Positions 20,866 through 33,800 of a stretch of 64,000 nt of DNA are shown one piece after another. The first letter of the stretch is position 1. Each line of letters opens with the position of its first letter. Source of the DNA: Norana najaformis (Eukaryota > Annelida > Clitellata > Crassiclitellata > Hormogastridae); NCBI GenBank assembly GCA_964023275.1, contig OZ029923.1, positions 4,092,729 through 4,156,728 of the forward strand. The letters are read 5' to 3'. The notes under the pieces were generated by a model, which ran no database searches, was not told the origin of the DNA, and saw only the letters and a list, made by a program, of their open reading frames with translations. Both the position numbers and the translations under genes were made by a program.

Positions 20866-22860
20866 CAGGATGGTCTCATGCATACGTACGTCATCATTAC
20901 GTATACTAATTTGCATAACATACATTGTATATTTCATGATTTAAATTCTATACAAGTACGTGTACAACTTTATGCAAGTAATTTATATACCGTGAAAACG
21001 TATATGTGAAACGTTGTATCTATATAATATTTTCATGTGAATTTTTATAATGCAGTCACACACACAAACACACACATCTATACACACGCCTATAAACACA
21101 CACACACACACCTACACACAATTATATTATTAAAGTGTACGTGAAAATGATATTGAGAGCAGTTGGGCGAATTTCCAATTTCTTATTTTCAGAAAGAAAA
21201 GGTTGCGCAAGCAGACGAAGCACAACTGCTATCAGCGCCATCAGCTGATGCTTTGTTATTTACCAACAGCGCTATATAAATACTAAAAGAGAAGTAAGTA
21301 AGCAATCAGGTAATTAAAGAATCAATAATACAATCAACTAAGTAAGTACGTAATTAATTAAATAAGATGGGTAATTGAGTAAGTAAATAATTAAGTAACG
21401 ATGTAAGTAGTTACAGTAAGTAAGTAGTTAACTAAGTTAATTAAGTAGTTAAGTAAGCAAGTATTGAAGTAAGTAGGCAAGTATGTAGCAGTTAAGGTAT
21501 TTGAAGGCAAGAGACAATAGTTGTCGGCCTACCTCCATGATCTTCTTTTATCTCCTCCTCTCCCTCAAGATCGCTGAGCTGACGTGGCTGCCTCTGTTTG
21601 CGCCTCGACATCTTCGAATCTCCTCCTCTTATTCCGAATTCCTCAATTCTTCTCTTTCCTCCCACTTCTTGCTTTCCTGTACTCCTTTTATCCCACAATG
21701 CCTCACTCCCTCTTCTCTTTAACCTCCTTCTTTTTCCTTTCCTCTAGTCCCTTCCTCCACTTTCTTCTCCTCGTTTGGTAAAGTTGGAGAATCGACTTAG
21801 GCGAGAAACGGAGTTCCTCGTTTATGAACGCAACACGTGAAGTGATTTCCCGCTGAAAGAAATCAAACTTCCCACCTGGAACTTCATCCTCTTTCGAAAT
21901 TAAATCGTATGCGGCATTATTACGAGCTCCTGGGGCGAATCAACTCTTCCTTCAATCGGACAATAACCCTCTTCAGACCACACCTATGGCTGTCACACAC
22001 CTTCAGCTCACACACGCGCACATTCGCTTATCACATACAATATCAGCCGACTCTCAGATCTTTTGTCTGCTAGAGGACCGCGTTAGTCCAGCCTAATTAA
22101 TTAAAACAGTCTCTCTACCTGAAGCGGTCCTCAGCATATTCATTTCATACAATAGGCCTATCGTGAGACGCCGCATTTATGACCCGTTGACATCTGCAGT
22201 TATTTATAAGCTTACAACTTCTTCTTATGGGGTTCTCTTTGAAAACAATTTACCAGTGTTTACAGACGTTTAATATACGATGATGTCTGCTACACGCATA
22301 TTTACTTATCAGTTTGTTTAATTACATCGAGATGTGTAATATATAATACTGTTAATAAGTATGCGCTTGATAGTAATTTGGACCGCATACGCTGCGTCTA
22401 TCTATGACACGTATAGGAGATACGTGGGCGCGCGTGTTAATAAATACACAATAGAGAAAAAGGCTTGAAGAAAGAGATCGTGTCATATAATTATTATGTA
22501 AATATCCAGGCTAATTAATAGTCGATTAATTATAGGCGTGCAATAAAAACCTGGCTTTCTTTTCTGGCCTCGGGTCAATCCTAATGCCGTAGGGCAGAGC
22601 GTTGGTCGACTGTACGATTCCGTGCCTTTTGAGAGTCATATCAATGTCTGATTCTTAGGCGATTTATTAGGGAGCTGCATTGAATACCAATGAAGTCCAC
22701 AACAGATAATAAGATCTAAAGAATTCTCTAATTATTTGATACATGGAGTTGTAAACATGACCGATTTAGTGGTGATTGGATCAAGTCTAAACAGAATTTT
22801 AAATTGAAAAGTCTACGCATGGCCTGGATAGCTACAATGGTTTTAGCGTGCGTCAAAGCG
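20866..22860. other. Intergenic, no gene seen
   Basis: AT-rich. It holds a cacaca tract at 21058-21120, an SINE C-like 3' end near 21225-21290 (atcagcgccatcagctgatg, agcgctatataaata) and an aagtaagta-rich degenerate repeat at 21290-21490. No exon recognised between the spalt and R-spondin genes. Confidence 0.5.
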
Positions 22861-23140
22861 CCTCTGTAATTGTAATTGTAATTTAAGATTTATAAAGTGC
22901 CTCTTAGAGAATAAACTCAACAGAGGCGCTGTGCGTGAGGATGCCGGTTCGCATACAGATAGTAACTATATTTGAGATATTTGAATCTCGGGCTAGCACG
23001 GTCGGTACACGGGGATCTTAACTGGTGGCGTGGCTCCCTTTCAAACGGGGAACCAGTAGTGAAGGATCTCGCCTATTTAATTCACTGGAAAATGAGCAGG
23101 GTCAAGGCCATCGCTATCGAAAAACGTGTACATTTACATT
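22861..23140. mobile_element. LINE-type 3' end plus SINE family B copy
   Basis: 22865-22930 has the (attgta)n tail and the gcctcttagagaataaactc motif of an inverted LINE/SINE 3' end. From 22931 a forward family B copy follows with gtgaggatgccggttcgc, atctcgggctagcacggtcg and a (tttaca) tail at 23130-23140. Confidence 0.7.
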
Positions 23141-23374
23141 TAAAATTTATGACCAGGTTATAGCAACGATATGAGGTTTGCGCTTTTATCGTTAGTAGCC
23201 TAACGGGGTTAATAGGCCTCTCCTTATATAGCGCATTTAGTCCACTGTGCAATTGTCCAGATACGCATGTTCAGGTATGCATGTACAAGATATATGTCAA
23301 AGCGAATCTCATATAAAACCATTTTAAAAATGAAAGCAGCGGGCCCTCTCCTGCATTCGACTTTCCTCTTGGAA

Positions 23375-23700
23375 CAGTATTGTAATTGGTAATTGTAATT
23401 GTAATTGTAATCACGACAATTTACACAGCATGGTCAGTAGGAAGCTACTTCAAGGGTCCTTTACAATGTCCAATGTCGGCGCACACAAGTCCAACGATAA
23501 ATAATAAATGAAGTATTTGACTCTGTTCAGCAAAAATTTTCAAACTGTGTTAAAACGCACTTTTTCAGATCACTTAGGTAGTCATGAGTGCACTTCCTCT
23601 GTGAGGCAATGTAATGTATGTATGTAATGTAACAAGCATTTATATAGTGCCTTTCGAGCATCTCTCAAAGCGCTGAGGTGCTCAAAAGACTAAATATCAA
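23375..23700. mobile_element. LINE 3' ends, degenerate
   Basis: The tail-like block taattgtaattgtaattgta at 23387-23410 belongs to an inverted copy. At 23520-23580 the forward strand reads SVQQKFSNCVKTHFFRSLR, like a LINE ORF end, followed by atttatatagtgcctttcg. Degenerate, so borders are approximate. Confidence 0.45.
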
Positions 23701-24120
23701 TCGTCTTGATACACGCCTACGTAAGACGAAAACAAGTGTTTACTGAAACTATATTTTTATACACATCAAGGCCTTAAATCCGATTGTTCCGGCGCCCAAT
23801 CGAAAGCGCTTTCACCCCGACCGTTGATGACGTCATCAGAGTTAAAATTGTGGTTGCAACTATACAACAGGGGTCAGAGATTTAACAGGGATTTTCCGTG
23901 CAACGCATCTACGCGCTAGTTCGGGAAAATTCCCTCTGGAGAAAATTCCACGTTGCTCCCGTTCGCCTCGGGCCGTTAAAGCAATTGCCAAAGACTGTCC
24001 CGACTTTGAGAACTTTGCCTCGTCATACCGCCTTTTTAAGCAACCTGTTGCTCTTATATCATTCGGCAGATAGCGCCAGCGTTCACCATACAGCCGGACA
24101 AGCACGCTTCTAAGGCTATT
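23701..24120. other. Intergenic, no gene recognised
   Basis: Open frames of 71 to 99 codons exist on both strands at 23860-24159, but none shows a family motif, a splice context or a repeat identity I recognise. Confidence 0.4.
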
Positions 24121-24122
24121 TA

Positions 24123-24300
24123 ATCGTAATCGTAATTCCGAGATTTCTACAGCGCCCAACGAAAGTCACGTCACGGGGACCAGCTTATTCACAGGCGCTC
24201 AGTCAAAACAAAATCGATAGGCAAAAGGGTTTGGTTCCAGGTCAAGCTCCAAAAGTCAAACGGAGAGACAGCGTGGCAGCTATGGGGGATGGTGTTTGGG
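24123..24300 (-). mobile_element. SINE family A copy
   Basis: Tail taatcgtaatcgtaattccg at the left, then gatttctacagcgcccaacg and the inverted body. Its distal part continues as an expanded 19-20 base array (next entry). Confidence 0.8.
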
Positions 24301-24452
24301 GTTGGAGAGGAGAGAGAGATAAGAGGAAGGAGAGAGAGATAAGAGGAAGAAGGAGAGAGAGATAAGAGGAAGAAGGAGAGAGAGATAAGAGGAAGAAGGA
24401 GAGAGAGATAAGAGGAAGAAGGAGAGAGAGATAAGAGGAAGAAGGGGTGTTA
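24300..24452. repeat. 'gagagataagaggaagaag' array grown from SINE A sequence
   Basis: Family A copies elsewhere carry a single gggataagaggaagaaggg at this point. Here that segment is repeated about seven times with a 19-20 base period. Confidence 0.8.
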
Positions 24453-24655
24453 GATTAGGCAACGCGTGAGTCCACTAAGTTCGCAAGACGTATGATTTAA
24501 TGCTTCTCACTCATACCCCACTGGGTGCCTATAATCGTAAACGTTATTCTGAATTTTTATAGCGCCAATACTTTGAGAGAACCCGGCCATCCACGGGCTA
24601 AACCAGTCGTATTCTGCAGTTAGAATCTCCATCAGACGTGCAAGAAATTCACGGA

Positions 24656-24864
24656 CTAGAAGTGAGGTGTCGTCTGCTCGATGTTAAAGTCGTTCTTTTT
24701 GGTTCTCTTCCTCCTTCGTTCTTGTTTCGTTTTCTTGGCGTCGTTCTTGTGGCCGGAACGTTGTTTCCGTTTCCAGTGTTTGATGAGAAGGCGTTCCAGT
24801 CGTTTCCAGTTAAATTCGTTCAGGCCAGAGACCTTCGATAAATCCGATTCGTTGGTCTTCGTGT
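24656..24864 (-). CDS. rspo: R-spondin exon 5 (basic C-terminal tail)
   Basis: Acceptor gtgttttctgcag, then 69 codons to the stop at 24656-24658. It is rich in Lys/Arg (KRLERLLIKHWKRKQR, KKTKQERRRKRTKKN), as expected of the R-spondin tail that binds heparan sulfate. Tail sequence is poorly conserved, so assignment rests on splice phase and composition. Confidence 0.8.
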
Positions 24865-27800
24865 CTGCAGAAAACACGCACAAACACGATCACTGATCAG
24901 GAGATCATTTGAACTTAAGTCGATCATTTGAACTTAAGTCGGTCATTTGAACTTAAGTCGATCATTTGAACTTAAGTCGATCATTTGAACTTAAGTCGAT
25001 CATTTGAACTTAAGTCGATCATTTGAACTTAAGTCGATCATTTTGAGCTCGTCAATCTAATAAATGCAGAAATAATAATAATAATGAACCTTTTCAATTA
25101 CATTCTATTCCCTTTCCCTTGCCATCTCTTGCCTTGCCTAACCTTGCCAACCCTGCCACTCCCTTCCATTCTCTTTCCTACCCTCCTTAAAATGTTTGAG
25201 TTCCTTTGAAATGACTTGGCGTTGTTGCAATCCTCTTCCGCAGATCCTATTCCAATTCCTCTTCTTCCCCTTATCTACCCTGGAGATCCAATTCCACACA
25301 CCACCCACCGTAGCCGTCTGACTGACTGCCTGCCTGACTCTTGGATCTCCACCTGGAACCGAACCCTTCTTCTTGTCGATTTTGTTTTGACTAAGCGCCT
25401 GTGAATAAGCTGGTTCCCGTGACTTAGCTTTCTTTGAGCGCTGTAGAAATCTCGAGTTCACGATTACTATTGTATTCTATTGTATTTTATAACTTATATA
25501 GCGTTTTTACAGAAGAAACTATTCAGCGGCGCTTCCAGCATGAGAACCCCGTGGAAATAAGAACGTCTTTAAACAACGAGCTGACTGAACTCCATCACCA
25601 ACTGTGACCCTTGCACGAAACGATAGCGGAAGTTCATTTTTACAATTACGATTACAATTACGATTACAATTACGATTACAATTACAATTACAATTACAAT
25701 TACAATTACGATTACAATTACGATTACAATTACGATTACAATTACGATTACAATTACGATTACAATTACGATTACGATTACGATTACGATTACAATTACG
25801 ATTACAATTACGATTACGATTACGATTACGATTAAGATTACGATTACGGTTTCAGACCTTCGCAGAATCGATGTTTCATGCGACACTTGCGGAACTGCGT
25901 CGTGAATGGACATTGGAGTCCGTTCTCAGATGGCGCTTGGATCACCAGCCTCTTCCTCATTTGCAGACCGTATTTGTAGCCGCAGGTCAGCCCCTTCCGA
26001 TTGCAGACACCCCAAAGACCCCAGGGTCCCACCTCACAGTCCACTGGGTGGTCGAAAACACAGACGTAAACAAAACCTGATTATAACACGACGAGTGATC
26101 AAAACATTATTAGCTTTGGAAATAATTAGTTTAACAGAGTAATTATTGTTTTCAAATATCATTAGTCTTGTTAGTTTTAAAAATAATCAGTTTAAAAATT
26201 ATTATTGTTAAGTATCATTACAGTTGAAATATCATTAGTTTTGAAAATCATTAGTTTTAAAATATTGTTAGCTCGGAAAACCACTACTGTCAAAATACTG
26301 TTAGTTTTGAAAATCATTAGCTTTGTAAACTAATAGTTTTTAAAATCATTAGTCTAACAAAAATCTTTACTTTTAAGCGCCTAAACGATGCATCTCTATA
26401 TCCAAGGTGCTTAAAAGTAGTGGAAGTAAGTAATTATAATATAGTGTATGACTACGTATTGGCAGTCACGTGATTCCTGTCCATTGTTCTAATTGCATTG
26501 AATTCGATAGGGCGCAGCACTTGGCATGAATGTGAAAGGCAAATGTTAAGTAAGTAAGTCACGTTTTTGATTTTAGTGGCAGAGTTCGCTAACACGGGAG
26601 CCTTGGAAACCAGGCCTAGATGTCGGTAATAAGTACGTTACATTTACCTTTCACCTTAACTAAGACGATTGCATATACGTTTCCATTTACTTTACTAAAG
26701 CATGTTTACTGTTGCCTTCACTTTTACCTCTACTTTCTACTTATACGTTTACCTTTACTTCCCTAAAACATTGAACCCTGCTTTTACCATGGACTTGACT
26801 TTCACGTTTTCTTTTACCTTTACATTTTCTTTTACTTTTACCTTCACTTTTACATTCATTTTTTGTTTTACTGTTACCTTTAGCCTTTTCTTTAGAAAGG
26901 AATTCTACAGTTCTCCATTGAGGGTTTCTTAAACCTGACTAACATCCACAACAGCAGCGGTGGTGAAGGCTCTCACCCGATTAATTCATCGAAAAATGAG
27001 CAGAGTCTAGGCCATACGGTCGCTATAGAAAGACGTGTACGTTTACATTTTACAAATATTAGGGTGCAATTAGACACCTTTAAATCGCTCTCTATCGACA
27101 ATATATATTCGTCAGTTTCGTTCAATCGGAAGCATTTGACCGCGTAGATTTAAGCGAAGGTCGACGTCAACGGCCCTGGCAGCCACAAGATGTCGTTATA
27201 CATTGAATACTGAAACAAAACGCTTAGACACCTTTAAATCGCTTTTCCCCGACGCTATATATAATCCTCAGTTTCCTTTAATCTCTAGATCTCATCGAGT
27301 AATCAAAGAAGGTCGACGTCAACGACCCTGGCAGCCACAAGATGTCGCTAAACACTGACCTCTAAAACAAAAGACGTGGCGCCCATTCAAATAGGCAGCG
27401 GTGGTGAAGGATCTCACCCGATTACTTCATCGAAAAATGAGCAGAATGGAGGCCATTCGGTCGCTATATAAAACCGTGTACATTTACACTTACCTTGTCT
27501 CCTGCAGTGCCGTGACTGACCAGCGTAGGGCTGTGTTTCTGGACAATGGTCGACGCACTGACCGTCGACGAGGAAGAATGGTTGGCTGCAGCTGATGCAC
27601 GTCGTTCGGTTGGAACAATTCTCACAGTGCGGCAGAGAACACTCTGGCAAGACAACCAGGATAAATTGCTGCACTGTGATGTCTGGCGTATGAAGACAGA
27701 AAAGGGTGAAGTCATTGGTAGCAATTAATGGCTATGTTTAAGAGATTCGAGTCTCGGGCTAGCACGATCCGTACACGGGTACCTTAAATGGTGTGGGTCC

Positions 27801-30800
27801 CATTCAAACGGGCAGCGGTGGTGAAGGATCTCACCCGATCAATTCAATAAAAAAAATGAGCACGGTTGAGGTCATACGGTCGCTATTGAAACGCGTGTAC
27901 ATTTACATTTACATTATCGTTTTTAAAAGTGGTAAAGAAAGAGACAAAATGTGGCAAAGAGAAGAGGAGAGATGGACAAAGAGAAGGACAGAATGGTGTA
28001 TAAAGAGAAGAGGATAGAGAGATTGGACAAACAAGACAGAAAAGGGCAAAGAGGAAGACTGAAAGAGTCAAAAAAAACAGAGGGACAAACAGAATGACAT
28101 AATAGAGCAAAGTGAAGGACAGAATGGGGCAGAAAGAAAGAAACGAGAAAACAAAACGAAGAAAACAGAGAGGGGTACAGAGAAAAACAGAATGGGGAGA
28201 GTTGCAGACAAAAAAGGAAAGTGCAAGACAGAGAGTAGCAAAGAGAAAAACAGGAGCAAAAAGAGGAATCGAAATTGAAAGAGACAAAAACACATAGGGG
28301 CAAAGAGAAAGGTATGAGCCAATCTCGCCAATAAACGTGCTGCGTTAAACCCCCGGGAGATAAAACAAATTACATTGATGACTGTTCCCACTTTGGAAAG
28401 GGTAGGTTAAGAGGAAAGAGACCGAGGGGTGGGGGTCGAGAAAGAAGAAACAGAAAAGGAAATGATCCAGAGTAGAGGTCATGGAGTACATAGATCTGCG
28501 CCCCAAGGCATAAATCAAACGCCTACGACAGTGTAGGAAGAGAAGCCTTCACGCAAGTAAGCAAGAAAGCCTACGATTATAAGGTTGCCAGCAAAGTAGG
28601 TAAGAAAGCAGACAGGTATAAGTGCTTTATGTATGAAAATCTTTCTATTTCTTATCAACTACAGTTTAAAAATATTAAGTTTTAGAAATATAATAATTTA
28701 AAATATCAGTAGTTTTAAAATTCTTTAATTTAACCAAAAAATATTAAGCTTTTGGAAAGCATTAATTTAAAATATCATTAGTTTTAAAATTCTTTAGTTT
28801 AACAAAATATATTAAGCTTTAGGAAAGTATTAATTTAAAATATCATTAGTTTTAAAATTCTTTAATTTAACCAAAAATATTAAGCTTTAGGAAAGCATTA
28901 ATTTAAAATATCATTAGTTTCAAAATTCTTTAGTTTAACAAAATATATTAAGCTTTAGGAAAGTATTAATTTAAAATATCATTAGTTTTAAAATTCTTTA
29001 ATTTAACCAAAAAATATTAAGCTTTAGGAAAGTATTAATTTAAAATATCATTAGTTTCAAAATTCTTTAATTTAACCAAAAAATATTAAGCTTCAGGAAA
29101 GTATTAATTTAAAATATCATTAGTTTTAAAATTCTTTAGTTTAACAAAATATATTTAGCTTTAGGAAAGTATTAATTCAAAATATCATTAGTTTTAAAAT
29201 TCTTTAGTAACAAAATATATTTAGCTTCAGGGAAGTATTAATTTAAATATCATTAGTTTTAAAATTCTTTGGTTTAACAAAAGATCTGTAAGTTTAAGCG
29301 CCTAAAAGATGCATCATCGATCTAAGCAAATGAGGAAACGAGTCAGTGAGCGAGTAAGTTGGTGAGCTAGTGATTTAGAGAGCAAAAGAGCGATTATTAT
29401 TAAGTAAGTAAGGAGTAACTTATATGACAAGCACGCGAATGATTAAGTGAGTAAGTGACTAAGTGATTTAGTGAGCAAGTAAGCAAGTTAGTAAGTTGTT
29501 GAGCATTTGAAAAAGTGGGTTCTTGAAGTTGTAAGTTAATGAGCACGCAAGTTAGTAAGCAATTAAGTGAATCAGTGAGCAATTAAGTGAATTAGTAAGC
29601 AATTAAGTGAACTAGTAAGCAATTAAGTGAATAAGTTAATTGCTGAGCAAGTGAATTAGTAAGCAAGTAAGCCAGCGAGTGAGTATGCATGAGCTTCAAA
29701 AAGACTTACTAAGGCACTTTCCGTGGCCTCGTTTCCTTATGCCAAAGTACCCGTATGGACATTGTTCGACACAGCTTCCGGTTTGTCTCATTCCGTGCCA
29801 CTGCAGGAACAGGAAGTGACTTCGCTGACACGTGACACATCCGTTGTAGGCGGAGCACGTGACACACCCGACCGGACAGACCGGGTTGCTGTCAAACGCT
29901 GTGCGAATGACGTCATTGCATTTAGCATCAGTCGTAATATATACACGTCGTCATCGTCGTCATTATCATCTTAATTATTTTTCGTCGTTGTCATTTCACC
30001 CTTCTTATCGTTTTCGTTATATTAGTCGTCTTTTATTTCTGTTGTTGTTGTTGCTTTGTCATTACTATTATCACTGTTACTACTACTACTACTACTACTA
30101 CTACTCCTATTACTACTACTACTACTGCTATTACCACCACTACATCTTCTACTACTATTTTCATCATCACTATCATCATTGTTGTCGTCGTCAGCAACAG
30201 CATCACCAGTATCGTCGTTGTTACCATGGTCTTCATCATCAGCAGCATTAACAGCGATAGCAGAATCAACAAAGTAATGTAAGGCGTAGTGTATCATCAG
30301 TTTTGAATTTAATGAACAAGCAAAGGAAACCAAATTAAATGCTTAGTGCACGTGACCTGGCAATTTCTCTCACTTCCGGTTTAAACCGAAACCGACCACT
30401 GCCTGATTTGAATATTGAAATTCGTGACCCGAATGACCTCAGTCGGAGTTCCGTAGTAACGGAGCTCCAGCTTAGCATCCATGGTGATATACAATGCTTG
30501 TTGCTTCCATACCTTTTCCCCTCTCCTTCCCTCCCCCTTTAAACTATTCTCCATTTTCCTCCACTTCCGTCTCCTACTTTTCCATCCTCTCTTCCCTTCA
30601 CTCTTCCCGCTTGTTTTTTCTCCTTTCCTTCTCCTTTCAATCACCTACTTCTGTTTTTCCTTTTTCTTCATTCCTCTACATTTTTTTCTCTACTCTCCCT
30701 CTTTTTTCCTCATATTTTCTATCGCCTCTCCTCTCTCCCACTATTCATCACTCCCTTATCCTCTTTTCCCTCAGCTTCTCTTGTTTCTTCTGTCCTTTCC

Positions 30801-33800
30801 TTCGCCATTTGCGTCCCTCTTCTCTCCCCTCTCCTTTCTTTCCTTCTTTCTTTCTTCCTTCCTTCCTGCCTTCCTTCTTTCTTTCTTCTTTCCTTCCCTG
30901 CTTTCATCCTTCCTTTCTTCCTTCTTTCCCTCCCTCCCTTCTTCCTTCCCTCCTTCCCTCCTTCCTTCCCTCCTTCCTTTCTTTCTTCCTTCCTTTCCTC
31001 CCTCCCTCCCTCCCTCCTTCCCTCCTTCCTTCCTTCCTTCCTTCCTTCCTGCCTGTCTGCCTGCCTGCCTTCCTGCCTGCCTTCCTGCCTGCCTTCCTGC
31101 CTGCCTTCCTTCCTTCCTTCCTTCCTTCCTTCCTTTCTTCCTTCCTTCCTTCCTGCCTTTCTTCCTTCCTTCCTTCCTTGCTTGCTTGCTTGCTTCCTTC
31201 CTTCCTTCCTTCCCTTCCTTCCTTCCTTCCTTCCTTCCTTCCTTCCCTTCCTTCCTTCCTTCCTTCCTTCCTTCTTCCTTCCTTCCTTCCTTCCTTCCTT
31301 CCTTCCTTTCCTTCCTTCCTTCCTTCCTTCCTTCCTTCCTTCCTTCCTTCTCCTTCCTTCCTTCCTTCCTTCCTCCTTCCTTCCTTCCTTCCTTCCTTCC
31401 TTCCTTCCTTCCTTCCTTCCTTCCTTCCTTCCTTCCTTCCTTCCTTCCTTCCTTCCTTCCTTCCTTCCTTCCTTCCTTCCTTCCTTCCTTCCTTCCTTCC
31501 TTCCTTCCTTCCTTCCTTCCTTCCTTCCTTCCTTCCTTCCTTCCTTCCTTCCTTCCTTCCTTCCTTCCTTCCTTCCTTCCTTCCTTCCTTCCTTCCTTCC
31601 TTCCTTCCTTCCTTCCTTCCTTCCTTCCTTCCTTCCTTCCTTCCTTCCTCTTCCTCCAGCTCGCCGTGATTAATACAGGCTCACGCATTGCATTTGTTTC
31701 ACGCAACGCGACACTGCGAACGCCTTGCTTAGCCCGTCGCCTGGGCAAAACATAATACCCGGCGACTGACGAGGTGTTTGGTCGAATTACGCTGGGTGCA
31801 GTCAGAGGGGAGGAGAAGGGGGTTTTCGAGAGGGCAATTAGGAGTTCCTGGTCACGGTCGCAGACGTCGTAATGACGCGGTTTCGAAAGGGTCCAATGCA
31901 GTCGGCGCCGATCATAATGGCTTTGCTGCGCCGGAACTAATCATGCGATTGAGCTTTTCCAACGGCTGCTAGTTGATCCCACAACCTCCACTCTCCTGCC
32001 CTCTCCTGCTCTCTCCTGCTCTCTTCTGCTCGCTCCTGCCCTGTCCTGTCCTCTCTTGCCCTCTCCTGCTCTCTCCTGCTCTCTTCTGCTTTCTCCTGCC
32101 CTGTCCTGTCCTCTCCTGCCCTCTCTTGCCCTCTCCCGCTCTCTCCTGTCCTCTCCTGCTCTCTCCTGCCATCTCCTGCTCTCTCCTGCCCTCTCCTGTC
32201 CTCTCCTGCTCCCTCGTGTTCTGCCCGTTCTCGTCCTCCTCCCCTGTCCTTTCCTGAGTATCATCTTCAAGGTCCTTGGACAGAAAACCCGTAGATGTCC
32301 AATGCACATGTTATCATCTGTCTCCATACTCTACGGTCCTGTACCAGTATGCTCAGTCTGTGTAACTCCTTCTGGCACCAGTCTTTGATGTCATCCAACC
32401 ACTCTCTGCTAGGTCTCCCTCAGTGCTTTTTTCAGACGGAACGCTCCGGAACGGCGTTCCGGCATCTTTTTTCGGCTAATAAAAATGTTTTAGTTTCTAA
32501 TAAGAATTGTGTTACTAAGTTATCTTAAATATGTAATGTAATGTAACTTATTTTAATTCATTTTCAGTGTTTACAACTTTTAACTGTTTTCAGTGTTTAT
32601 TGATTGATAAAAATAATGAAATTTTAGCTCAAAATTCCATAATTGCTCAGTTCCGGAACCTTTTTTCCTAGAAAAAAGCACTGGCCTTCCTTGTCGCCCA
32701 TTTCCATCCATAGTTTTCCTGAGTATATCAGATTAAATTAGTTTTGATCGGATTAGATTAGATTAGGTTAGATTAGATTAGATTAGAACGTCCGTTGTTT
32801 CAAGCTTCACAGTTCTTCCGTCTCTATCCCTCCCTCCTCTCTCCCTTCATTCTCCCCTCCCTCCATCCCTATCCTGCCTCCCGTTGCCAAGAGCGACGGT
32901 TGAAGACGTATGTAGCCGACAGCACGCATCCGAACAGACTTGAAACAATCAACAAACATCTCCATCTTCCGCAGCCCGTTTCCCAAAGGTCACTCGGTGC
33001 ACGCTCGAGGGGATTCTGAACTAGGGGAGGGAAACCTAGGATGGGGAAGAGGTCTGCCACTCCCCCGATCGCTGTCTGGACAGTTCTCGTCGCAAATGAC
33101 CCTACAATGTACACGAGTTTGCTTATCTTCCGAACAGGTTCTATCTTTCACGTATACACAACAAACACATGTACAAGTGCAGGCATACATGACATACTTG
33201 TATACACATTCATACACGTGTATATTTTATGTATATACATACAAACTTATACTTATACATGTATGTATATATGTAATGTAATATTCCAGACACTCGAATA
33301 CATATATGTATATATAAACCGCTTCTTGGCAGCATTTAATATGTATAGTGTACGATAGGTATTTAAATATATGTGCTTTATATAAACATACATAATGGCT
33401 ATTTATAGCTTAGCTTAGGAGTTTGATGGAAGACGGCAGCTGCTGCAACAATCGCAGGTATTGTCAGCGCTAAGAGGCCCTTCAACCCCAGATGAGCCCC
33501 TATTTATCATACACACGTGTACATATATATATATATACATAGAACTGTGTGTACTATATTATATCCATGTATATATACATTCATACATATATATATGTAA
33601 TTTACACGTAAGAATATGTACATATACATATATATATATACATATATGTATACATATACATATATATATGCATACATATATGTGTATATATACATATATG
33701 TATATGTGATGGCAAGCACTTGCTACATAATGATCCTTTTAGACCACACACGCGCGCATACATCTTTCTGGAACAATCGTCCGTTGAAAATTCGAAGTCT

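Noticed and set aside
23860-24159. 99-codon minus-strand frame between spalt and R-spondin
   Set aside because: No recognised motif. Its N-terminus is translated SINE A 3' end, so a gene is not supported.
30481-31755. Open frames of up to 424 codons on both strands
   Set aside because: They are produced by the CCTT/CTTT array, in which every frame is open. There is no conserved domain or codon bias, and the region is an R-spondin intron.
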